Shown piece by piece: positions 8,123 through 16,032 of a stretch of 64,000 bases of DNA. Within the stretch, counting starts at the first letter, position 1. Each line of letters starts with the position of its first letter. The stretch is from contig NZ_AXAU01000001.1 in assembly GCF_000472965.1 (NCBI RefSeq), positions 1,268,507 through 1,332,506 on the forward strand, given 5' to 3'. The position numbers were made by a program, and so were the translations under genes. The notes under the pieces were generated by a model. It was not told the origin of the DNA and did no database searches. It saw nothing but the letters and a program-made list of their open reading frames with translations. Source of the stretch: Bradyrhizobium murdochi (GTDB lineage: Bacteria; Pseudomonadota; Alphaproteobacteria; Rhizobiales; Xanthobacteraceae).

Positions 8123-9094
8123 TTAGCGGTAATCACTGATGTCGGCTACCTTGCCGCCCTCCCGGACCTCGGCGGTGTAGCGCCAGATGTCCGGGCGCGA
8201 GCCGTCGATATCCGTAAAGCCATAGTGGCGGGCGAGTTCGCCGGCGCTGACCGATTTCTGATTCCACCTGGCGCGATCGGGATCGGCGGCGAGCGCAGCC
8301 ACGGCGCGGCCGACATAGCGCGGCGATTCCGACAGCGCGAAATCGGGCGGCGCATGGTGCCTGCCGCCTCCCGGCTCCGCCAGCGCCTCGCGCCAGGTCG
8401 TTTCGCTGACGCCGAAATTCTCCAGCATCATCTCGGAGCGCAGCCATCCCGGCGTGATCGCAACCGCCGTGGCCCCATGCGGTGCGAGTTCGTGGCCTTG
8501 CGAGTAGGCGAGACGGTTCACGCTCTGCTTGACGAGATCGTAGAACACCGAGATCCGGTAATGCTGCGCATTGTAGTCGGCGGTGCCGTCGGTGACTTCG
8601 ACGAGCAGGCCGCCTGCCTGCGCGATCAGCAGCGGCAGCAGATAATGCGAAGTCACCAGATGCGTCTCGATGCCGAGCCGCAGAATCCGCAATCCCTTTT
8701 GCAGGTCGAGCTTCCAGATCGGCGTATTCCACTCGGCGGGCCCGCCCTTCAGCCGTTCGGCGCCCCAGATGTCGTTCACCAGCACGTCGATGTGGCCATG
8801 CTCGGCGCGGATACGCTCGGCCAGCGCCGCGACCTGCAAAGGTTCGAGATGATCGACGGCGATGGCGACGCCTTTGCCGCCGAGGCTGGTCACGAGCTCG
8901 GCCGTCTCCTCGATCGTCTCCGGCCGGTCATAATCGGATCGCGTTGGAGCATCGGTGCGGGCGCTGCTGCGCCCCGTGCAGATCACCGTGGCACCCGCCT
9001 CTCCGAGCGCGGCGGCAATGCCGCGGCCGGCGCCGCGCGTCGCGCCCGCCACCACGGCGATACGTCCGGCCAGCGCGCCTTCATGTGAGACCAT
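8123..9094 (-). CDS. short-chain dehydrogenase/reductase
   Basis: A 323-residue NAD(P)-dependent oxidoreductase of the SDR superfamily. It shows the cofactor motif 'GATRGAGRG' (about residues 17-25), the 'VLVNDIWG' strand in place of the classical NNAG, and the catalytic Tyr-x-x-x-Lys as 'FYDLVKQS'. The length exceeds a classical SDR by about 60 residues, the extra part being a C-terminal extension ('DIDGSRPDIWRY'). Among two ATG codons two codons apart, 9094 is chosen because AGGGGAGG lies six bases ahead. It probably forms an operon with the GNAT gene. Substrate unknown. Confidence 0.85.
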   Translation of the reverse strand: MVSHEGALAGRIAVVAGATRGAGRGIAAALGEAGATVICTGRSSARTDAPTRSDYDRPETIEETAELVTSLGGKGVAIAVDHLEPLQVAALAERIRAEHGHIDVLVNDIWGAERLKGGPAEWNTPIWKLDLQKGLRILRLGIETHLVTSHYLLPLLIAQAGGLLVEVTDGTADYNAQHYRISVFYDLVKQSVNRLAYSQGHELAPHGATAVAITPGWLRSEMMLENFGVSETTWREALAEPGGGRHHAPPDFALSESPRYVGRAVAALAADPDRARWNQKSVSAGELARHYGFTDIDGSRPDIWRYTAEVREGGKVADISDYR

Positions 9095-9157
9095 GCTCAT
9101 CCTCCCCTCACCTTCACGCGCCGTTGCAGTCCGATCGCATCGAAGCGCCTGCGCGCA

Positions 9158-9682
9158 TCATTCCGCTTTCTCTGCCGTCGCCTCGATCAGATTATCGCGG
9201 AGCTTGACGACGTTTTCCTGCAGCCGCGCGAACTCGTCTGGCTTCAGTCCGGTAGAGGCCACGAGATTCATGTGCATGCCCTTCTCGCGCAGCCGGCGGC
9301 CAGCCTCGGTCAGGCTGATGCGCACCTGCCGCTCATCCGCGGGATCACGCTGGCGACGCAGATAGCCCATCTGCTCCAGCTTTTTCAGGATCGGCGTCAG
9401 CGTGTTGGACTCCAGGAACATCTTCTCGCCAAGCTCACTCACAGTCTGGCCGTCCTGCTCCCACAACGCCACGATCGCGATCCATTGCGGGTAGGTCAGG
9501 CCGAGTTCATCGAGGCCCTTTTTGTAGGCCCGCCCGAAGGCAAGGTTGGCCGAATAGATCGCAAAACACAGGAAATCGCCAAGCCGCCGCTCGCCTGCGG
9601 CCGGCTTCGGCTTCTGGCTGGCCTTTGAATTATCTCTCGAATTGTCCCTGGAACCGGTCCGCGGCCCGTCGTTCAGTTTCAT
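9158..9682 (-). CDS. OhrR-like MarR-family regulator
   Basis: A 174-residue winged-helix regulator. After a polar, serine/asparagine-rich 30-residue N-terminus comes the OhrR-type opening 'LGDFLCFAIYSAN' with Cys39, then 'YKKGLDELGLTYPQWIAIVALWEQDGQTV', the recognition region 'ESNTLTPILKKLEQMGYLRR' and wing 'DPADERQVRISLTEAG'. In OhrR proteins the equivalent cysteine is oxidised by organic hydroperoxides, which releases DNA; I infer the same here. It is divergent from the VOC-cupin-CcdA-thioredoxin genes, which are its likely targets. No ohr gene is adjacent. The start at ATG 9682 avoids a weakly coding extension. Confidence 0.85.
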   Translation of the reverse strand: MKLNDGPRTGSRDNSRDNSKASQKPKPAAGERRLGDFLCFAIYSANLAFGRAYKKGLDELGLTYPQWIAIVALWEQDGQTVSELGEKMFLESNTLTPILKKLEQMGYLRRQRDPADERQVRISLTEAGRRLREKGMHMNLVASTGLKPDEFARLQENVVKLRDNLIEATAEKAE

Positions 9683-9729
9683 GGAGATCGTCCTTTCCGA
9701 CACGAACATGTGAAGTCTCGCACCCATAT

Positions 9730-9796
9730 ATATCGCATCCGATTAAATCGGAAGGGTTGACACTCTGCACCCGAGCCGCTTTATATCGCATACGAT
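9730..9796. promoter_or_regulatory. twin operators between the OhrR-like and VOC genes
   Basis: Two copies of ATATCGCATnCGAT occur at 9730-9743 and 9783-9796, 53 bp apart. Each holds the palindromic core ATCG-4-CGAT. A plus-strand promoter TTGACA (9757-9762) with TTATAT (9781-9786) overlaps the second copy, so the regulator would block the VOC operon promoter. The first copy lies close upstream of its own gene. Confidence 0.6.
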
Positions 9797-9864
9797 CTTA
9801 TCGCACGCTATGTAACCCGGTGCGCCGGAAGCATTCCCGCCACCACAACATCAAGGAGAGAACC

Positions 9865-10551
9865 ATGTCAGACCTCAAGGAACGCACCAGCACCACTTCC
9901 AAGGCCGCTTCGGCGGTCGACCTGAAGCTCGAAGTCATCGTCATCCCGGTTTCCGACGTTGAACGCGCCAAGCAGTTTTATGCAAAGCTCGGCTGGCGGC
10001 TCGACGCCGATTTCGCCGGCCCTGACGATTACCGCGTGATCCAGTTCACGCCGCCCGGCTCCAACGCCTCGGTCATCTTCGGCAAGAACGTCACCCCTGC
10101 CGCGCCCGGCTCCGCGCAGGGCCTCTACCTGATCGTCTCGGACATCGAGGCCGCCCGCAACGAGTTGCTCGGCCGCGGTGTTGCGATCAGTGAAGCCTTT
10201 CACGCCGGCGGCGACGTGCATGTCGGTTCGGACGAGCCCTATCTGTTCGGGCGGGTCCGGCTGAGCGGCCCGGATCCGGAACGCGGCAGCTACCGCTCCT
10301 ATGCCTCGTTCAGCGATCCCGATGGCAATGGCTGGCTGCTGCAGGAAGTCACCGCGCGATTGCCCGGGCGCGTTGACGCCAACGCGACGGCCTTCAATTC
10401 GTCGGCTGATCTCGCGAGCGCACTGCGCCGTGCGGCGGCTGCCCATGGCGAGTACGAGAAGCGCAACGGCGGCCGGCACGATGAGAACTGGCCGGACTGG
10501 TACGCCGAATACATCGTCCGCGAGCAGAGTGGCCAGCAGCAGGCGGCATGA
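9865..10551 (+). CDS. VOC (glyoxalase/dioxygenase fold) protein
   Basis: A 228-residue vicinal-oxygen-chelate protein. The domain runs from about residue 19 ('LKLEVIVIPVSDVERAKQFYAKLGWRLDAD') to about 155 ('SFSDPDGNGWLLQEV'). The final 70 residues add an alpha-helical tail ('ALRRAAAAHGEYEKR') with the 'WPDWYAEYI' signature seen in a subgroup of such proteins. AAGGAGAG precedes the ATG by five bases. It is the first gene of a same-strand series with cupin, CcdA-like and thioredoxin genes, and faces the OhrR-like gene. Likely role: handling an electrophile or peroxide product; the substrate is not evident. Confidence 0.85.
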   Translation: MSDLKERTSTTSKAASAVDLKLEVIVIPVSDVERAKQFYAKLGWRLDADFAGPDDYRVIQFTPPGSNASVIFGKNVTPAAPGSAQGLYLIVSDIEAARNELLGRGVAISEAFHAGGDVHVGSDEPYLFGRVRLSGPDPERGSYRSYASFSDPDGNGWLLQEVTARLPGRVDANATAFNSSADLASALRRAAAAHGEYEKRNGGRHDENWPDWYAEYIVREQSGQQQAA

Positions 10552-10612
10552 GCAGGCTTCGCGATCGTTGCACGCAAGTTCGATGAATTTCCCAACACCA
10601 AAGGAGATCAAC

Positions 10613-11023
10613 ATGACCAGGATGAATAAGATGCAACTCATGGCGATGGCGGCGATCGTTGCCACTGCCGTTCTGGCGCCGTTTGGCGCGCAGGCGCAAC
10701 AGAGCGGAATTACCCGAACCGATCTGCAGCGGCACGATCTCAGTGCACAGGGGCGCGAGGCCATTCAGGTCCGCGTCGATCTCGCTCCCGGCGTGGCGTT
10801 CGGCAAGCACACGCATCCCGGCGAAGAGATCATCTATGTCCTCGAGGGCCAGCTCGAGTATCAGGTCGGGGACAAACCGCCGGTCACACTCAAGGCCGGC
10901 GACGTGCTGTTCATTCCAGCCGGAACACCGCATTCGGCCAGGAATCCCGGCAACGTCACCGGCAGCGAGCTCGCCACCTACATCGTCGAAAAGGGCAAGC
11001 CGCTTCTCACATTGATGAAGTGA
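10613..11023 (+). CDS. exported cupin-domain protein
   Basis: A 136-residue small beta-barrel protein with an N-terminal signal peptide (hydrophobic residues 8-26, cleavage likely after AQA). The cupin motif 1 is 'GKHTHPGEEIIYVLEG' with two histidines and a glutamate, and motif 2 is 'LFIPAGTPHSARN' with the third histidine, so a metal site is probably intact. AAGGAG lies before the ATG. It follows the VOC gene by 61 bases. The periplasmic location beside a CcdA/thioredoxin pair suggests an envelope redox or detoxification role. Substrate unknown. Confidence 0.87.
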   Translation: MTRMNKMQLMAMAAIVATAVLAPFGAQAQQSGITRTDLQRHDLSAQGREAIQVRVDLAPGVAFGKHTHPGEEIIYVLEGQLEYQVGDKPPVTLKAGDVLFIPAGTPHSARNPGNVTGSELATYIVEKGKPLLTLMK

Positions 11024-11057
11024 CCGTAGCAGCCTGCAGCTACAAGGAGAGCCCGAC

Positions 11058-11759
11058 ATGATCGAGATTGCGTTGGCGTTGGCGGCTGGCCTCTTGACGG
11101 CGGCGGCCCCATGCATCCTGCCATTGCTTCCGGTCTTGCTGGGCGCCTCCATCGGCCGGCAGGACCGGTGGCGGCCGCTCTTTCTCGCGGCCGGATTCAT
11201 CATCGCCTTCTCCGGCTTCGCGATCCTGTTCGGCTCCTTCTCGACCGTGCTTGGCTTGTCGCACGACACGCTGCGGACCGTCTCCGTCATCCTGCTCGGC
11301 AGCTTCGGCGTATTACTGTTGTGGCCGCAGCCATACGAGCGGCTCATGACGAGCTTTCACGGCCTGCTTTCATTCGCCGACAACATCGTCGCGCGTGCCG
11401 GATCAGGGAATGCAGGGGGTCTCGTTGTTGGACTGACGCTCGGCGTGCTCTGGACGCCGTGCGCCGGGCCGGTACTCGGCTCCATTCTCGCGCTGATCGC
11501 AACTTCGGAAAACCTGGCCCGCGCTGCGCTGCTGCTCGTCGTCTACGCTGTCGGAGCCGGCATTCCGATTTTGCTGATCGCCTACGGCGGACAATACGCG
11601 ACCACGCAAGTGCGTAGGCTTGCGCCCTACACTGTCGCCTTGCAGCGAACATTTGGTGCGGCGGTGCTCCTCGTCGCGCTGGCCTTCTACACGCAATACG
11701 ACAGCATCGTCGCTGTCTGGCTTTCGGTGCTCTATCCGAATCTTCAACTGGGATTATGA
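11058..11759 (+). CDS. CcdA/DsbD-type transmembrane thiol transporter
   Basis: A 233-residue integral membrane protein with six or so helices, of the CcdA/DsbD membrane-domain family that carries reducing equivalents across the inner membrane. The two redox cysteines are placed as expected: C19 in 'AAAPCILPLLP' and C135 in 'LWTPCAGPVLG'. Its stop codon overlaps the start of the thioredoxin gene by ATGA, so the two are translationally coupled. Together they look like a two-gene version of DipZ, in which a DsbD-like membrane domain and a periplasmic thioredoxin domain are one chain. AAGGAGAG precedes the ATG. Confidence 0.9.
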   Translation: MIEIALALAAGLLTAAAPCILPLLPVLLGASIGRQDRWRPLFLAAGFIIAFSGFAILFGSFSTVLGLSHDTLRTVSVILLGSFGVLLLWPQPYERLMTSFHGLLSFADNIVARAGSGNAGGLVVGLTLGVLWTPCAGPVLGSILALIATSENLARAALLLVVYAVGAGIPILLIAYGGQYATTQVRRLAPYTVALQRTFGAAVLLVALAFYTQYDSIVAVWLSVLYPNLQLGL

Positions 11760-12742
11760 CAATGCGCAAGCTTCTCAGCCTGATCGTCCTTGTTTTCGTT
11801 GCCGTTCTTGCCATTGCGCAGTTTGGCCCTTCCGCCCTGCTCAGCAACGAACCCACGCAGCAGGACTCCCGGCCTGCGCCGGAGTTTTCCGAGATTTCCG
11901 CCTGGCTGAATTCGCCGCCGCTGACGGTGGAGAGCCTCCGCGGCAAGGTCGTGCTGGTTCAGTTCTGGACCTACTCCTGCATCAACTGCCTTCGCACGTT
12001 GCCCTATGTCACCAAGTGGCATGAGCAGTACAAAGACAAAGGCCTTGTCGTGGTCGGCGTGCACACGCCTGAATTCGCCTTCGAGAAGGAACGCGCGAAT
12101 GTCGAGACCGCCGTCAAGCGCCTGGGCATTCATTATCCTGTGGCGCAAGACAATCAATATCGTACTTGGCGCGCCTTCGGAAATCAGTACTGGCCAGCCG
12201 CGTATCTGATCGACAGGTCCGGAACGATCGTTGCGACGCAGTTCGGCGAAGGCGGCTATCAGCAGATGGAAAACGCCATCGCGCGTCTTGTCGGCGAAGC
12301 CATGCCCACCGCGCAAGCAACCGATCCGGATCTGAGCGCCGTCGCGACGCCCGAATTGTATTTCGGTTCCGAGAAGAACGATGGCGCCATCGTCGAGGCG
12401 CAAGACGCTACGCGCGGCGAACGGGCCTACACGCTGCCGGACAACGTGCCGCCGAACCGGTTCGCCCTCTCCGGCCTCTGGAACGTGACGGGCGATCGTG
12501 CCACCTCCTCGGCAGACGGCGACGAAATCCTGCTTCGTTTCAATGCGCGCAAAGTCAATCTAGTCGCTGGCAGCGTGTCGCCGCAGACATTGTCCGTGAC
12601 CGTCGACGGAACGCCTCAGCCGCCAGTCACCGTCGATGGAAGCAGGCTTTATCCCCTCTACGCCGGCCCCGGTGGCGAGCACGTGTTGCGGCTGAAAGCG
12701 CCCAAGCCCGGCCTGAGCGCGTACACCTTTACGTTCGGCTGA
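11756..12742 (+). CDS. DipZ-like membrane-anchored thioredoxin
   Basis: A 328-residue protein: an N-terminal signal anchor (residues 5-21), a thioredoxin/TlpA domain with the redox pair C75-x-x-C78 in 'FWTYSCINCLRTLP', and a C-terminal domain of about 130 residues ('FALSGLWNVTGDRATS...') that matches the carbohydrate-binding-like C-terminal region of DipZ proteins. It presumably receives electrons from the CcdA-like partner and reduces thiols or peroxides outside the membrane. The overlap with the upstream gene (ATGA at 11756) shows coupling. A cis-Pro segment appears in 'QYWPAAYLID'. The physiological substrate is unknown. Confidence 0.88.
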   Translation: MTMRKLLSLIVLVFVAVLAIAQFGPSALLSNEPTQQDSRPAPEFSEISAWLNSPPLTVESLRGKVVLVQFWTYSCINCLRTLPYVTKWHEQYKDKGLVVVGVHTPEFAFEKERANVETAVKRLGIHYPVAQDNQYRTWRAFGNQYWPAAYLIDRSGTIVATQFGEGGYQQMENAIARLVGEAMPTAQATDPDLSAVATPELYFGSEKNDGAIVEAQDATRGERAYTLPDNVPPNRFALSGLWNVTGDRATSSADGDEILLRFNARKVNLVAGSVSPQTLSVTVDGTPQPPVTVDGSRLYPLYAGPGGEHVLRLKAPKPGLSAYTFTFG

Positions 12743-12875
12743 ACGCGACCGTGCGTGCGACGCCGCGACTTCCAATTCAGCCGTCAAATAGCGTGGGCGT
12801 ATGGGGGCCGCAGCCTGTGGGGACGTGTCAACCCTCGACTTGACCTGCCGGCCCTCATGCAATATCAATTGTTAC

Positions 12876-13340
12876 ATGAAACGAGACAGTAGACTATCAG
12901 GCGTTCTTCACGTGCTCCTGCACATGGCCGAGCGGAAGGAGCCGGTGACTTCCGAAGCGCTCGCACGGGCCATGGACACCAATCCCGTTGTGATCCGGCG
13001 GATCATGTCCGGACTGCGCGATCAGGGCTATGTGCGATCGGAGAAAGGCCATGGCGGCGGATGGACTCTCGCGCGCGACCTCGCGACGATATCGCTGCGG
13101 GATGTCTATCAGGCGCTCGGCCAGCCTTCGCTGTTCGCCTTGGGAAACAGAACGGAAGCACCGGGCTGTCTTGTCGAGCAGGCCGTGAATGCTGCGCTCG
13201 ACCGGGCGTTTGACGAGGCGGAGGCGCTGTTGCTGTCGCGCCTGAGTGCCGTGACGCTTGCAACGTTGAGTGCCGATTTTCAGAAGCGCCTGGGCGACCG
13301 GCGCAACCGTCATCGTCTGGAGATCGCCCATGCATCATGA
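12876..13340 (+). CDS. Rrf2-family regulator, single-cysteine type
   Basis: A 154-residue winged-helix regulator of the Rrf2 family. The opening '[15 protein letters not shown]', the recognition helix '[19 protein letters not shown]' and the wing 'GGGWTLARD' are characteristic. It has one cysteine in the usual cluster region, C98 ('APGCLVE'), not the three needed for an Fe-S cluster as in IscR, so thiol oxidation or another ligand is the more likely signal. The ATG at 12876 is chosen because it starts the conserved domain. It overlaps the methyltransferase gene by 11 bases. A paralogue lies at 19554-19964. Confidence 0.88.
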   Translation: MKRDSRLSGVLHVLLHMAERKEPVTSEALARAMDTNPVVIRRIMSGLRDQGYVRSEKGHGGGWTLARDLATISLRDVYQALGQPSLFALGNRTEAPGCLVEQAVNAALDRAFDEAEALLLSRLSAVTLATLSADFQKRLGDRRNRHRLEIAHAS

Positions 13341-14031
13341 CGCGGCGGCTAACGCCTTGTTGGCCCACTTCTCCGATCCCGACGCGGTCGCGCGCTATGC
13401 GGCTGGACCGCCGCGCTTCGTGCCCGGCTTTGCGGACCTTCACCGCATGACCCGCATCCTGCTGGCGGAACAGGCTGAGCAAGACGCACGGGTACTGGTC
13501 GTCGGCGCGGGTGGCGGCCTGGAGTTGAAGGCATTGGCGGAGGCAGAGCCGCGCTGGAGGTTCGTTGGCGTCGATCCCGCCTCCGAGATGCTGAAGCTGG
13601 CGGAGCAGACGCTGGGGCCCTTCAATGCGCGCGTGCAGTTGCAGCAGGGCTATATCGACGATGCGCCCGATGGGCCGTTCGATGCCGCCACCTGTCTGCT
13701 CACGCTGCATTTCCTCGATGTCGACGAACGGCGGCGGACGGCCAGGGAAATCCACCGCCGGCTCAGACCCGGAGCGCCGTTCGTGGCCGCCCATTCCAGT
13801 TTTCCGCAGCAGGACAGCGAGCGGACGCGATGGCTATCGCGCTATGCCGCCTATGCGATCGCCTCCGGCGCCGATCCGAACCAGGCCAACACGGCGCGTG
13901 CGGCGGTCGAGGCGCGATTGCCCGTGCTCAGTCCAGAGCAGGATGCGCAAATTCTGCGTGAGGCCGGGTTCCGGGACGTGGAGTTGTTCTACGCCGCCTT
14001 TACCTGGCGCGGCTGGATTGCGTATGCGTGA
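13330..14031 (+). CDS. class I SAM-dependent methyltransferase
   Basis: A 233-residue methyltransferase with a Rossmann-like SAM fold. Motif I is '[17 protein letters not shown]' (about residues 56-72), followed by the acidic '[10 protein letters not shown]' and motif post-II '[19 protein letters not shown]'. The ATG lies inside the last codons of the Rrf2 gene, in another frame, implying coupled translation. The N-terminus ('[24 protein letters not shown]') is typical of a group of small-molecule methyltransferases next to Rrf2 genes. The methyl acceptor is unknown; an electrophile- or metabolite-detoxifying role would fit the neighbours. Confidence 0.85.
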   Translation: MHHDAAANALLAHFSDPDAVARYAAGPPRFVPGFADLHRMTRILLAEQAEQDARVLVVGAGGGLELKALAEAEPRWRFVGVDPASEMLKLAEQTLGPFNARVQLQQGYIDDAPDGPFDAATCLLTLHFLDVDERRRTAREIHRRLRPGAPFVAAHSSFPQQDSERTRWLSRYAAYAIASGADPNQANTARAAVEARLPVLSPEQDAQILREAGFRDVELFYAAFTWRGWIAYA

Positions 14032-14070
14032 TAGTCAGGCATCCTGATTCAGTCGTCCAAGCAACACATC

Positions 14071-14568
14071 ATGACCATCCGTCCGATTGTCAGATATCCC
14101 GACCCTCGCCTTACGCTCCCGGCGCAGCCGGTGACCGTGTTTGACGACGCGCTGCGCGACCTGGCGCGAGACCTGCTCGAGACGATGCACGCCGCGCCCG
14201 GCATCGGAATCACCGCGCCGCATGTCGGTGTCTTGCTGCGGGTCGTGGTGCTCGACCTCGACCCCATCAATGGCGCGCGCACCTATATCAATCCCGAGAT
14301 CGTCTGGGCCTCGCCTGAAATGATCATGCATCAGGAAGGCAGCGTCTCGATGCCCGGAGTTAACGACGAAATTCGGCGTCATGCGCGCGTTCGGATCAGC
14401 TATCACGACGTCGACGGCAATGCACACACCGAGGAATCCGAGCGGCTGCGCGCCGTCTGCCACCAGCATGAGATCGATCAGCTCAATGGTCTGTTCTGGA
14501 TCCAGCGACTATCCCGCCTGAAGCGTGAGCGGTTGATCAAGCGTTTCGAGAAGCTCGCGCGCGGCTGA
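14071..14568 (+). CDS. peptide-deformylase-like protein, metal site altered
   Basis: A 165-residue protein that aligns over its whole length with peptide deformylase. Motif 1 is 'GIGITAPH' (44-51) where the enzyme has Gln. Motif 2 reads E89-G-S91-V-S, so the metal-binding Cys is Ser. Motif 3 reads H133-E-I-D-Q137, so the first metal His and catalytic Glu remain but the second metal His is Gln. Two of three metal ligands are therefore lost; normal deformylase activity is unlikely. Similar altered proteins occur, as far as I recall, in many rhizobia, so the change is probably old and maintained. It may bind N-formyl peptides or have a new reaction. Confidence 0.85.
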   Translation: MTIRPIVRYPDPRLTLPAQPVTVFDDALRDLARDLLETMHAAPGIGITAPHVGVLLRVVVLDLDPINGARTYINPEIVWASPEMIMHQEGSVSMPGVNDEIRRHARVRISYHDVDGNAHTEESERLRAVCHQHEIDQLNGLFWIQRLSRLKRERLIKRFEKLARG

Positions 14569-14586
14569 GATTGTAAGAAACGCCGT

Positions 14587-14622
14587 CATTCCGGGGTGAT
14601 GCGAAGCATCGACCCCGGAATG
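14587..14622. terminator. hairpin repeat between convergent genes
   Basis: An imperfect inverted repeat with arms CATTCCGGGG and CCCCGGAATG around a GATGCGAAGCATC core. It lies between the ends of the deformylase-like gene (14568) and the MFS gene (14633), where it can act as a two-way terminator. The same arm sequence recurs at 46501-46573 and 52944-53018. Confidence 0.55.
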
Positions 14623-14632
14623 ACAGGGAGGT

Positions 14633-15847
14633 TTACGCCGGGACCGGCACGGGACGCCGCGCCACCATCATCGGCCGGAACGTCATCATGATCAGGAATG
14701 CGCCGAGCCCCATGATCCACGAGCCGATATAGAGCCAGGCGTAGCTGGCAAACGTGTCGTAGATCAAACCGCCGGCCAAGGGTCCCGTCGCCATGCCGAG
14801 GCTGCCGGCCATCGCGGTGCCGCCGATCACGGTGCCCATCATCCGCAGCGGAAAGTTTTCGCGCACGAGCACGGCATAGAGCGGCATGGTGCCGGCGTAG
14901 AGGAAGCCGAACAGCGCGGCAACCGCATAGAACGCCGCGAGATCGCGCACGAAGACATAACCGAGCGCCCCGAACGCCTGCGCCAGCAAGCCAAAGACGA
15001 GCACGCGCTTGGCGCCAAAACGATCGCCGAGCAGGCCGAAGGCGATACGGCCGCCCATCCCCGCCAGGCCCTCGATGCTGTAGATGGTGACGGCGGCGAT
15101 CATCGGGATGCCGCAACTGATGGCGTAGCTCACGGTATGGATGATCGGGCCTGAATGCGTGGCGCAGCAGAAGAAATTCGTCAGCAGCAGGATGATAAAT
15201 TGCGGCGAGCGCAGCGCCTGCACCAGCGTCATATCAGGTTCTGCCGGCGCACTCGAGGCCACGGACGCCCCGCTCTCGAGCGCCGGCGCGCGGCGCACCA
15301 GCAGCGAAACCGGAATCATGATCGCGGCAACGACGAGCGCCACGATCTGCATCGAGGTGCGCCAGTCATGGTTCGAGACCAACCAGGCGGCGAGCGGCGA
15401 CATCGTCATCGGCGCCATGCCCATCCCGGCGGAGACCAGCGATACCGCAAGGCTGCGATGGGTATCGAACCAGCCGGTTACGCAAGCCATCATCGGCGCG
15501 AAGATCGCAGCCGTGGCGCCGCCGACCATGAGCCCGAAGATGAATTGAAAAACGACCAGCGAGGTCGCAAGGCTCGCCAGCCCCAGGCTCGCCGCAAGTA
15601 CGACCGATCCGGTCAGCACCACCGGCAGCGGCCCCAGCCGGTCGGACAAGTTGCCCCAGATCATGCTGGTGAAGGCCATCGCGAGAAAGCCGATCGTCAT
15701 CGCGCTGGATACGCCGGTCACTGACCAGCCGGTATCCCGCGCGATCGGCTGCAAAAACACCGGCAGCGAAAACATGCCCCCGATCGCGACACAGCCAAGC
15801 AGGCCCCCGGCTGCAACAATCACCCAGCGATAGTTAGAATTTGTCAT
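14633..15847 (-). CDS. major facilitator superfamily transporter
   Basis: A 404-residue protein with about twelve membrane helices. The MFS signature between helices 2 and 3 is 'GNLSDRLGPLPVVL' (about residues 65-78) and is echoed between helices 8 and 9 by 'GLLGDRFGAKRVLVF'. The central loop after helix 6 ('VRRAPALESG') is of normal length. The overall look is that of the monocarboxylate/oxalate-formate group, but no substrate can be inferred. The gene stands alone and converges with the deformylase-like gene. It begins with a short charged N-terminus and an ATG at 15847. Confidence 0.9.
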   Translation of the reverse strand: MTNSNYRWVIVAAGGLLGCVAIGGMFSLPVFLQPIARDTGWSVTGVSSAMTIGFLAMAFTSMIWGNLSDRLGPLPVVLTGSVVLAASLGLASLATSLVVFQFIFGLMVGGATAAIFAPMMACVTGWFDTHRSLAVSLVSAGMGMAPMTMSPLAAWLVSNHDWRTSMQIVALVVAAIMIPVSLLVRRAPALESGASVASSAPAEPDMTLVQALRSPQFIILLLTNFFCCATHSGPIIHTVSYAISCGIPMIAAVTIYSIEGLAGMGGRIAFGLLGDRFGAKRVLVFGLLAQAFGALGYVFVRDLAAFYAVAALFGFLYAGTMPLYAVLVRENFPLRMMGTVIGGTAMAGSLGMATGPLAGGLIYDTFASYAWLYIGSWIMGLGAFLIMMTFRPMMVARRPVPVPA

Positions 15848-16032
15848 TCCTGATCTCCTGACAGCCTCTTCGGCTGCAAGACGAACGGAATGGGCCGGAG
15901 CCGACAGGCCGAGGGCCGCCGCGGCTCACTTTTTTGCGAGCGAGATGGATTCGTTCTGCTGATACATCTGGGCTTCCATATCTTACCGCTTACGGAGCTA
16001 CGCCCAAGCTCAAATCGCCCGGAGAAAGCAGC

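Noticed and set aside
8225..9088. A 287-codon plus-strand frame over the SDR gene
   Set aside because: It is antisense to a gene with a clear SDR fold; no ribosome binding site or family.
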